Part shown: piece by piece, positions 1 through 11,063 of the stretch
Layout of the letters: every line of letters starts with the position of its first letter
Numbering within the stretch: position 1 is the stretch's first letter
Assembly (NCBI GenBank): GCA_009823395.1
Contig: CM020517.1
Coordinates: 17,382,501-17,446,500, forward strand
Reading direction: 5' to 3'
From: Thamnaconus septentrionalis
Taxonomy: Eukaryota; Chordata; Actinopteri; Tetraodontiformes; Monacanthidae
Length of the DNA stretch: 64,000 bases
Notes under the pieces: generated by a model
What the model was told of the DNA's origin: nothing
Database searches by the model: none
Seen by the model: the letters and a program-made list of their open reading frames with translations, nothing else
Program-made: the position numbers and the translations under genes

Positions 1-235
1 AGTGAAATGCACTCAAGTAAAAAGTAAAAACAACCTTTTTTTTTTTTTTTTTCCCCCAAAAATGAAACAAATTCATTTGTTGACAATTTTGCAAAAGTGA
101 AAAAGTTGTGACAGAATAATCTGGACTGAACTGACCAGAGTTCTTGTAGCATGTAGCATTAGCATGTTTTTCTAATGTAAGAAGTGTAAGTAGTGTCAGT
201 AGTGGACAAAGTATTTGTACTTAGTTGCTTCCCAC
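1..235 (+). mobile_element. hAT-like non-autonomous element, truncated by window edge (copy 1 of 3)
   Basis: The block ctggactgaactgaccagag near 131 and the end gtggacaaagtatttgtac near 202 recur at 6590..6900 in reverse and at 59930..60375. An end of the form CAGT.GTGGA-AAAGTA is typical of hAT non-autonomous repeats in fish. The family name is not determined. Confidence 0.5.
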
Positions 236-383
236 ATCTGGAAATCAGTCACTCAGGGTTTGGCTTTGTGTTTTTTTTTTTGTTTTTTTTTGGCAATCTG
301 TTTTGCCTTCTACCTTCAGGCTACGCTTGGTGACCAGGGCTTCTAAGCAGGTTCCTGCCTCTCTCTCGCTGATTCTCCCTCTT

Positions 384-421
<38 letters not shown>
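384..421. repeat. TC dinucleotide microsatellite next to exon 10 acceptor
   Basis: Near-perfect TC repeat, preceded by more CT-rich sequence from about 360. It stops 15 bp before the exon start, so it forms the polypyrimidine tract of the splice site. Confidence 0.95.
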
Positions 422-426
<5 letters not shown>

Positions 427-436
427 CAATTTGCAG

Positions 437-550
437 ACGTTTATGAGTGCGCAGAGAAGCCTTGCGTCAATGCTTACTCTTGCAAAAACTTGATTGGTGG
501 ATATCACTGTGCCTGCTTTCCTGGATGGGTTGGCCAAAAGTGTGACATCA
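437..550 (+). CDS. jag2: jag2 exon 10: EGF repeat 6
   Basis: This 114-bp, phase 1-1 exon lies between acceptor ttgcag and donor GTCAGT. It encodes one EGF repeat beginning [10 protein letters not shown], with six cysteines. It matches the Jagged repeat that has CVNA.SCKNLI between cysteines 2 and 4. D-V-Y-E-C fits the calcium-binding form, and CVNAYSC is an O-fucose consensus (C2-x4-S/T-C3). A long CT tract lies just upstream of the acceptor. The exon is symmetrical, so skipping would keep the frame. Confidence 0.9.
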
Positions 551-1868
551 GTCAGTATCCAGCGGCAAAATCAATGGCCTTCAGTCTCTGTCCACTTATT
601 TGCGCTTAGCGCCCAAACTTTCTCTGCTGGCGTGCTTCTGTCCCACGAGGGTCTTCTGAGATTGTCTCTGCATTTGTTTGAGCGCAATAAATTTGGCTTT
701 GGACCACATTACGGAATTAGAAACACTCTTAATATTGCTTAAATATGTATGAGTGTAGTAGACATTCTGGTCTAGTAGTTCATCATCTAAAGAAACGCCT
801 CAGTTCTGTGATATTGTGTTACTTCAGTTGCTTGACGTAGTTGTCAGTCATACCCTAAATTTGTGCGATGCACAATCACAATAGCTAGCTATGCTAACGG
901 GACAGAGGCTAGCCAGGGAAGAGTTTCATTTTCTTCAAAGTCTCCTTGATTTTTTCAAATGATGGACCTTCCTCTCCTCAACTGTCAAAACGGATATTTT
1001 CCAACTCTTCAAATCAAATCCTCAACCTCAAGTTTTAGACTTTTTTATAGTTTGGCTCTTCACATCTGAATCTGCATCTCTCGTTTGCCTTGGCATGCAA
1101 TGCTTGCTTTTCTGACCCTTTTCTATAGTGGTTGCATATTCCGGTGCCGGTGCATGATTAGCTTTGCACTTTGTCAGGCCATATGCTGATTTTTCATGTT
1201 TTTCACTCAGATGTAAACAGCTGCCACGGTCAGTGCCAGCACGGAGGGACTTGCAAGGTGAGATTCATTCATGTGTGATGAGGCCACGTTTAGTAAAACA
1301 GAATTGAGTACTCAAAAGTACTTTAACTTACATCTGTATTGCTTAGATATTCTTAATGTGACTTTTCACTGACAAAAATAATTATCTGTTATAGTAACAT
1401 ATCCTAGCTCGCATATTTTCTCCGCAATTTAGTGTCACTTATGCTGAAAAAGCCTGAAAAAGCCTTAAAATTTACAGTTTGGCAGTTTTTTTTTTTCTGC
1501 TATAATTTTGTTTATTACGCTGAGATACATTCAGGGAATTTTGTGACCTTGTTTTCTTTTTAAATATATATATATATATATATATTGCAGGAAACAACCA
1601 GAGGCTACCAGTGTAGCTGCCAGTCAGGATTCTTGGGTCGGCACTGTGAGGTTCAGAGGAACCGCTGTGGCAGCAGTCCGTGTCGGAACGGAGGCCGCTG
1701 CCACGTGCTGCTGGATGGCTTCATTTGTGAATGTCCACACGGCTTCACTGGCACAACCTGTGAGGTGAGGACTTGCTTTGAATGTATGCGTAGCATACAC
1801 AGGTAGCTAGCTAGGTACCTGTGATCTGTCTGTTTGCCTGTCTATCTATCTATCTATCTAGCTAATTG

Positions 1869-1900
<32 letters not shown>

Positions 1901-4900
1901 GCTAGCTAGCTAGGACATTTGTAGCTAGCTAGCTAGCTGTTTATTTGTCTGTTTGCCTGTCTATCAGCTATCTATCTATCGATTTGGCAGGAACTCAGTT
2001 CAGTGGCTTCACCTTCTCCCCCCACTCTCCAGGTTCAGAGCGACCCGTGCAGCCCCAACCCTTGCCACAACAAGGCTCAGTGCCACAATATGAAGGGCCA
2101 TTTCTACTGCAGCTGCCCGGACGACTACGAAGGCAAAACCTGCTCGGAGCTCAAGGACCACTGCAAAACCAACCACTGTCAAGGTAGCGGTCCGCCGAGG
2201 ATCGATATCCTCTTCTCTTCGTCCGCCAACCGTCAGACTTTCTGCTGACCGCCCTCGTTTTGTTTTCCGCCGCCGACCCTCAGTGATTGACAGTTGCACG
2301 GTTGCCGTGGCAACCAACGACACCCAGAGGCGGGTGTGGCACATCTCGTCCAACGTGTGCGGCCCCCACGGCCGCTGCATGAGCCTGCCTGCCGGGAACT
2401 TCAGCTGCTCCTGTGACCTGGGATTCACCGGCACCTACTGCCACGAGAGTGAGTCAGCGTCGGACTCACGACTCCTCGCAGACGGCTTTTTCGCCACCAC
2501 CACCACTCACCCTTACGGGGAAAACCGCGCAGCTCTTACGCATTTCAGACTCACAATTACACTAATCGTCAGTCACGCCGGTCCCAAGGGAAAATATGAG
2601 CACTTGCAGGAAAGTTGACTCACGTGGAAATTCTTTTATTATTGTGAGATGAACAAAACATTTGGGACACCTTCCAAGACGACTGATTGTATGTAGCATT
2701 GTGAACGCTGTCAATCCGGCAATATGAGGGTTTGTTAAGAGCCTTTATAGTCGCAAAACTGGGAAATTTGTGGCGATGAGTTTATAAGAAACAAATGCAC
2801 AGGTACTACCCAGAAAATTAGAGTATCCTGAAAAGGTTGTAGTATTTCTACAATTCAACTTAAAAGGTGAATGTGACATATTATATAAAGGAATAATATG
2901 CAAATCAATATATTTCAAGTTTTTATTTCTTTGGATTTTGCTGATCAGGTCTTGCAGCTTAAAAAAAAAACCCTCAAATTTTATAATAATTTTCTGAGTT
3001 TGTGGGTTTGTGGTTTCAATAAGCTGAAAATCTTAATCAGCAAAGTTGACAACAAGGATCTGCTTGAGATGTCAATTTGCGTGGAATGGCTCAATAAAAC
3101 GTGTTGGTTTCATCTTTTATGTTAAATTGCCAACTTTTGATATTCTAATTTTTCGGGTACTACCTGTATATATTTTCATCTACGTAATATACATGAATAA
3201 GAAAGTAAGAAATGAATGTTGCGTTCGGACTGATTCATAAACTAAGTTATAAACATCAGGGTCCATCAACAAGAGGGCTCATTATGAGGCTCATCATTCA
3301 TAATGTAATATGAGATGACAAATGTTCATAAAGGAAAGTGCCCGTCAGCGGCGCGGTGTTGAAAGCCGGCCTTTGTGTCTCCGTGCAGACATTAACGACT
3401 GTGCATCATCGCCCTGTAAAAACGGAGGCACCTGCATCGACGGCATCAACTCCTTCCAGTGCTTCTGCCCAGACGGCTGGGAGGGCAGTCTCTGTGATGT
3501 CGGTGAGTGTGTGTGTGTGTGTGTGTGTATCTGAGCAACGCTACAAGTGTACATATTGCTGCAGCAGCCTCCAGTCGACGCTGCGTGTGTGAGTCACGGA
3601 GGTGTGAGAAGTCAACCCTGGCCGACAGCGACGCAGGAATGATTAGCAGTCTGAGAATCTGAGAGGCAGCAGAGCAGAGGCGGAGACGCGTTGGAAAAAA
3701 TGCATTTAAGTGAAGTTAAGTCGCTCAATTTTTGCAACAGAGGTTCCTGAATTGTTGCGGAGAGCTCAGCGGCCCGAGTTTGGATTTTTTATTTTGCATT
3801 AAAAAAAAAAAAAAAACGTGCGAGCTGAGGATGAAACGGAATTTGATGCCTTGCAGACGTGAACGAGTGCAACAGGAACCCGTGTCAGAACGGAGGCCAG
3901 TGCGTCGACCTGATCAACGACTTCCTGTGCAACTGCGTGGACAACTGGAAAGGAAAGACCTGCCACTCACGTGAGTCCGTCCTGTTCTTAGCGCAGACTG
4001 ACTGGAGAAGAGTGACTTGAGCTCCCCTGTGCACGTCAACATCTTGCACGCGTGCCTTTTTTTTTTATTTAGCAGAAGCTTTTTTTTTTTTTGCTCCACT
4101 GCGTCTTCTGTTTTGCTTCGGCTCGCTTTCAGCGATTTTATTCTCCGCTTGCAGGCGAGAGCCAGTGCGACGCCAACACCTGCAGCAACGGCGGCACCTG
4201 CTTCGACCACGGCGACTCCTTCCTGTGCAGCTGCCCGTCGGGCTGGGGGGGCAGCACCTGCAACACGGGTGGGTTTTCGCTCGTGCTCGTCTCTGCGTGC
4301 TCAGATTCAGAAGAGCGTCGGAGGAAGAAAGTCAAACAGAGACTTTTTTTTGGGGTCTTTGCAGCCCAGAACAGCTCGTGCGACTCGGGACCCTGCGAGA
4401 ACGGAGGGACGTGCGTGGGAGGAGGCGACGTCTTCACCTGCATCTGCAAGGACGGCTGGGAAGGACCCACGTGCACGCAGAGTAGGTCGCCGTCGCCGCC
4501 GGGAGAGGGGATTGTGGGAGGGATGGGGGGGGCTTCAGCTGTCAGGGAAGTCACTCACCGTTCTTCTGCTTTTTCTGCTTCTGTCTCTCACGCAGACGTT
4601 GATGACTGCAACCCCCATCCCTGGTAAGAAACCCCGCCCCCTGCCCCTCCCCCACCTCCTCCCTCTCTATTGCTCCTTACACACTGGGAGTGAATTTTGC
4701 GATGCAAATAATTTGCTTTTTTTTTTAAAAAAACCTCTTGAGGTCAACGCAACCGTCCACACCCCCAGCGAGTTTCCACCGAGTGAAAAAGCGACTTTCA
4801 TTTTTTCGCCCGTGTCGAGTTTTATGGCGGTGGAAAGGCTAACGGCTAGCTTTTTTTTTGTGCGGTAATTATCAAATGAACGTGATTATAGTCCCAGCCC

Positions 4901-5900
4901 TAATATTTCTATCATCTTCATTTACCCAGGCAAGCAGTGAAGAACAAATTCTTAGTTTGCAAATGCAGCCTAAAGGACTCTGAGAAGTAGGACAGCTGTC
5001 ACAGCACGGCTAACAGCCGTAGCGAGCCGTCGACGGCGGCGCAGGCTCAGCTCCTCTTATTGATATGCAGCAGAGTCGGGTATTTGCGGTAGTTTGGAAG
5101 GAAGCCCTCCCCTCCAGATTTCCTGCCTTGGCAGCTACGACTCTGATGCTGTTTCAACTACATCGTGATAACGTTATAAAAAAAACAGTTTGTTCCTGTA
5201 GGAACCTGCTTCCTCTGTGTTTGTTCTGATCGGGCCGGGCCCTGCAGGCGAGTCGTCGCCGCTTCTCACCGCTCGCCAAGGCGTTTTCTCACACGTTAAT
5301 TGCCATTTTGCCCTCTTAAGTGTCTAATTTCATCAAATTGCATCAAATTAAAGCCGACCTTGCGTGAATCTGACATCAATCCAACCAGTGCGGTCTGGAC
5401 TGGAGCCCTGATTTTTTTTTTTTTTTAATTGAATTTCTGTTTTGGTGCGGGACGCTTTGATCCTCACTAGTGATGGAGCTCATTTGGTTGATTTTTTTTA
5501 TTTTTCTGGAATGATAAACAAGGCATCAGAACAGTGGAAGAAGTTCCCTCAGGGACGCTTTTCTGTTGTCTGCCTGCTTTCACGTGTCGGATGAGGACTC
5601 TGTGGAGGGTGTGAAGGCTCCAGTCTTCATTATTATTTTTTTCATGCGTCTCTGCCGCTCCGCGCAGGTTAACACATTTCAAGATTTTTGAGTTTTTTTT
5701 CCAACCACGTTCTCGCGTTTTATTGGCGTGAATTGAACGCCAGCCAGACAGGAGGGAAAACAGAGACAGCTTCTCTGGATCAGCGATTCCTCTCAGGACA
5801 AAGGGAGGGCTCAGTATGTGGTAAGTGTGGATTTACATATCAAGTCTGGACATTGATCCAAGATCAGCTTCAGCCTGCTGACACTCACAGTCCCTGGGAG

Positions 5901-5937
<37 letters not shown>

Positions 5938-7660
5938 AAGTGAAGTCAATATCCAGTAAAAGTTGTTTTATTTTGGCAATTTAACATAAAAGATGAAAGC
6001 AACAAATTTTATTGAGCCATTCCACGCAAATTGACATCTCAAGCAGTTCCTTGTTGTAACTTTGCTGATTAAGATTTTCAGCTTATTGAAACCACAAACC
6101 CACAAACTCAGAAAATTAGAATGCTGTGAAAAGCTTCAGTTTTGTAGCTTCAAAGAGTCCAAAGAATCCAGAACACCTGCAAAAGGCTCCTGAGCCTTTA
6201 GAAAGTCTGTCTTGGGTTGTTGGCTCAGAAGAGTTCAGGCATGGGCAAACACAACAACCTTCTCAGGAGATTCTAATGTTCTGGCTCGCGCTGTGCAGTC
6301 GTAAGGACTTTCTTCTTATTTCAATGATGCTCCTGGGCCTGAAGTCCCATTTTATTGGAAACTCTTTCCTCCCGTCAGTGGTGGGAAGACGAGACAACGC
6401 TTGCTTGGCTGTGTGAGGAGCTGCTGGAGGCCTCCTGAGATGTTTGAGCAACCTCCCAGAGTTGGACGCGTCTTAAACGCTGATTCAATCCCACAGACGC
6501 GACTCAGCGCCGCTCACGTCCGCAAATCATCTCGCAAATCAAGCCTGTCGGACTTGAAGCAGTCGGTCAGCGCCGCCCAAGAAGAAACATTGCAGTATTT
6601 TGTTACTGTACTTTGGTATCTGCACCGCACTGCAATATTTCTTTGTCGGAAAACTTTTTACATTTGTCCACAAATATGTGTACTTTACACTTCTTGTATT
6701 GCAGATTACATCAAAGTACACTAAAATCACTGTTCAGTGCAGAGAAAAGTAGAACACGTAGAAAATAACAGGTTGCTGTTATTAAAAGTGTACACATCCA
6801 ATATGCTAGTGAAGTTATCTGGGTGCCAATGCAAGACCTCTGACCTCTGACCTCTGACCTCTGGTCAGTTCAGTCCCAGATTATTCTGCCACAACTTTTG
6901 GTGTTTTGGAATCAGTGCTTTCACCCAGAGTATATTTATTGACACAAATATCCATCATTTGACTTCAGTCCAGAATGTGAGCGGCGTGGACAAAAAAACC
7001 CTCTTCTGCTTCTCTTTGAACCTGTTTAAACTGAACACTGTTGAACACTGTGAACACTGTTGAACACTGTTGAACACTGTTGAACACTGTTGAACACTGT
7101 TGCACACTCTGTTGAACGCTCTCCGTGTCTCCGTCTCCGCAGCTACAACGGCGGCCTGTGCGTGGACGGCGTGAACTGGTTCCGCTGCGAGTGCGCCCCG
7201 GGCTTCGCCGGACCGGACTGCCGCATCAGTGAGTGAGCCTGGGAACCGGGCGAGAGGGAGAGGGGTCGGGCGGAGGGAGGTCGAAGGTCAAAGGCCGCGG
7301 TGAGCCCATTGTTTCAGGGCGACAGATTAGGAAGACGGGCTTAACCTCTGGCTCTCAGAGCCGCCGCCCCCTCCCCACCACCACCACCACCGCCACCGCC
7401 GGCCCGGTGCGCTCACCCCTGCGGACCTCTGGGAGAAAAAAAAACCCTCGAGAGAAAAAAAAAAAAAAAAAAAAGCTTTTGAGGATGAGAGTGTTATCCA
7501 ATTGAAGCGTTTCACCACCGATCCCACGTAAAGCCATTGTGAAAGGGCCTCAATTCTCTGCATTCCAACGCACATTGAGGACACTTGAATGCGGCGCCGA
7601 GATGTGGCAAAGTTGGAAGGACTCAACAAAGCCTTGTGTGAAATGTTTGGATTCCATTGT

Positions 7661-7706
<46 letters not shown>

Positions 7707-7715
7707 CAGATAGAC

Positions 7716-7754
<39 letters not shown>

Positions 7755-10700
7755 CAGATTGATAGATAGATAGACAGATAGATAGATAGATAGATAGATA
7801 GACAGATTGATAGATAGATAGATAGATAGACAGATAGATAGATAGATAGATAGATAGACAGATAGATAGATAGATAGATAGATAGATAGCTAAATAGATA
7901 GACAGATAAATAGATAGACAGATAGATAGATAGTTGATAGATAGATAGATAGTTAGATAGACAGACGGATAGATAGACAGACTGACAGACAGATAGACAG
8001 ATAGATAGATAGTTGATAGATAGATGGATAGTTAGATAGATAGACAGACGGATAGACAGATTTAAAGTACAATTTTTGGTCACGTGGCAAATAAAGATGA
8101 GGATGTTGTATTGACTGTTTATATTTCACACACTGGAGAAAAAAAGAAAAGAACTGATAAGTGAATCATGTTGAATGAGAACATTTGATTCCCTTTGGAC
8201 ACTCAGGAATCTGTAGCGAGTCACTTCTCATTTGTCAGACAGTTACATCACACGGTGTGAAAACAACATCAGCAAGCGAGTCGCCTCATGGGACCAAAGA
8301 AACAAAGCCACTCAAACCTCCTCATGTAGCCGGCAGCAAGAAAACCCTCCATGTTATATTTATAATCATGTAATTACCTATAGTAATATCCCTCTGCAAC
8401 TGTCCAGATGTTGTCCTGGCCCCAAAGGAAGGGTTGAGAGTGTTAAATATCAAAATTGTGTCCCTGTTGCCTTGATTTTGCCCCCAGACTGCATCTGATC
8501 CGCCATAAAACAACGAAAAACATTTTTTTTTCTTTCTCCAGACATCGATGAGTGTCAGTCGTCTCCTTGTGCCGAAGGCTCCACCTGCGTGGACGACATC
8601 AACGGCTACAGCTGCGTCTGTCCGCCGGGATACGCCGGACCTCGCTGTCAAGAGTGTGAGTGGCCGAGTGGACTTCATCACAGACCTTATTTCTTGTTTA
8701 GGCCATAATGACACAATCTAGGAGAACTTATTTTCCCACAGATATTCTGTTATTTCAACAACTCAGCCTCTTTTTCCTAGAACAACAAGTTTCACTGCAG
8801 TACAAACACAAATTTAACAAAATTGTCATTGATGCATATACAACTGGGATCCATATTGCGGTATCGGCACATATTTTACAAGTACAAGTAGAGTTTTCAA
8901 CCCTGGTATCGGTACCGATACCTAAAAATGATATCGGTACCGATACCCAAAAATGATATCGGTACCGATACCCAAAAATGATATCGGTACGATACCCAAT
9001 ATCAGTATCGATACCATTATCGGTCCCATATTAACGGCATCCCTATTCTTATAACGTATTCCTTTTGTCGGACTTTGTCGCGCTCTTGAGAAGAAGCGAG
9101 GCCGCCGCACCTTGCAGATGTCTTGATGAACAAATTTGGGAATATTTCATAATAGTTTGATTGTGTCGATGATGTTATAGTTTTCATAGGCTTGCGTCTT
9201 TCTCTTGTTCAGACAAGGATTAACATGTTCTGCCGAAACATGTCAACGTTAGGACATACACAGCCCTCGTCTGAACAAAAGAATGACACAGTGTTTCATT
9301 TTTCATTGGTAGACATCGGACTGGGGAAGTCGTGCCGTCACGCCGGCCTGCAGTTCCCCCACGGCAGCCGCTGGGAGGAGGAGTGCAACAGCTGCCAGTG
9401 CGTCAACGGTCACGTGCGCTGCTCCAAGGTCGGCCGTCTCGCCCGCGCTGCCGCCGTTCAGAGTCCACCACCGGAAAAGTTTCGGAAACAACAATAATAA
9501 TAATAATAACATGAACGTTTGTTCCCCAGGTGAGGTGCGGCCGTCGGCCCTGCCTCCTGCCCAAGGCCCCGCCCTCTCCCGTGGAGGCCCCGCCCCCTCC
9601 CTGCCCCGGCGGCCACGAGTGCGTGGAGCACCCCTTCCTCAGCTGCTTCTCGCCGCCCTGCCACCGCTGGGGGGTGTGCGCCAGCCCGGACCCCCCGCCG
9701 CCCCAGCAGACCCAGTGCGAGCCCAACACCGGCTACCTGGACAACAGCTGCGCCCGCATCACGCTCATCTTCAAGAAGGACAAAGTGCCGCAGGTACCAC
9801 GGGGGGGGGGCACTGATGAGGATCAGTGATGAATGATGAGGGAACTTCTTCAGCAGGGGCTCAGCCATACCAGGGATACTGGGGATATCGGTACCAATAC
9901 CAAGTAAATACGGGGCTAAGTATCAGTAGCTGCGGTTCCATGACCCCTAGAATTGCGGTAAACTTAAATATCGCATCAAATGTCGTAAATGTAAAAAATA
10001 AAAGCAGACAGAATTCTTGAAAAATCTCGTGGGACGAGATTTTTCGAGAATTCCGGCTTATGAGCTTCACACCATTCAATGGAAAGACCTGCAAATCGCA
10101 ATTATACTTTGTCGAAATTTTAGAAATATTGCTTTTATTTTGCAAACAACTGTATCGGAAACACAGCCAGTGATGCAGATACTGATATCGATACCGATAC
10201 TTACTCAACTTAAAAACGTCATGATCATTTAACAGTTCATTTCACCTCTGTAAAGGGTCAAAATATGGATTCAAGGATAAATTCCCTTTAATAGGCGTCA
10301 AGAAGAAAACACTTTTTCAGTGTTTCACGTGTTGGGTCCGCCCAGGTGTTTGGGCCTTGTGACAACCGGAACGATGCTGCTGAAGACGCTCATTTATCCC
10401 CCACTCACTGAATGATATTTAAAAATAAATAAATAAATAAATAACATTTCCTTCCGGCCGGCCTCACATCTTCCCTTGGTATAATAAACAAGGCTGCTGG
10501 CGTACAAAGCTGCTCTCTGTCTTACCAGTTACACAAAGATGAATCTGCGATGGGAGTGAAGCCGGTGGTTTTTCTCACTACCTTATGTAAAAGTGGCCAC
10601 TGTGTCAGTTCAGCCCAGCGTTTTAGATATGGGGGGGGGGGACAGCAGATTCCCGCAGACTGATCCCATCCTCCTGCAGGGCCGAGCATTCACATGCATA

Positions 10701-10772
10701 GACAACAGACTTAGGCTGCAGAGTCTGAAGCCGATTGTTCCTCCATTGCGGTGGGGGTACTAATCTATCTTA

Positions 10773-10823
<51 letters not shown>

Positions 10824-11028
10824 GTTGCAGGGCACCACCGTGGAGAACATCTGCTCCGAGCTGAGGTACCTCCCCGTGACGCAGGCGCTGGCCGAGGAGC
10901 GTCCGCTGCTCATCCTCTGCGACCTGTCCTACTCCAACAACGACGCTGTGGAAGTTGCCATGGTGAATGTTGCACGCCGACGCCGAGTGCAGAGCTTCTC
11001 GCTCTCATGAACCAGCATACGGTTTTGG

Positions 11029-11063
<35 letters not shown>

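Larger units (their letters stand above)
1..436. other. intron upstream of jag2 exon 10
   Basis: Intron sequence with no exon seen. Bases 1..235 are a MITE-like fragment listed separately. From about 360 to 421 it is a CT-rich run ending in a perfect TC repeat, followed by the exon 10 acceptor. Confidence 0.75.
4624..7142. other. jag2: jag2 intron 19 (2.5 kb), repeat-bearing
   Basis: The largest intron but one in the set. It contains a CTG repeat (5905..5935), the inverted MITE copy (5975 onward), hAT-like copy 2 (6590..6900) and an 11-bp-unit minisatellite (7033..7101) close to the exon 20 acceptor. No exon was seen between the two halves of EGF15. Confidence 0.8.
9794..10830. other. jag2: jag2 intron 23 with nested repeats and TG-repeat acceptor
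   Basis: Holds the foldback element at 9924..10170 between two diverged TATCGGTACC units. Unique sequence follows, then an AAAT run (10420..10443) and a long TG repeat up to the acceptor. Confidence 0.8.

Noticed and set aside
4017..4868. 283-codon + strand frame through exons 17 and 18
   Set aside because: It runs in a different frame from the EGF-coding exons and crosses their introns. The EGF exons explain the region.
7550..8083. 177-codon LSIYLSIY frame
   Set aside because: By-product of the GATA/GACA repeat. The period is that of the tetranucleotide.
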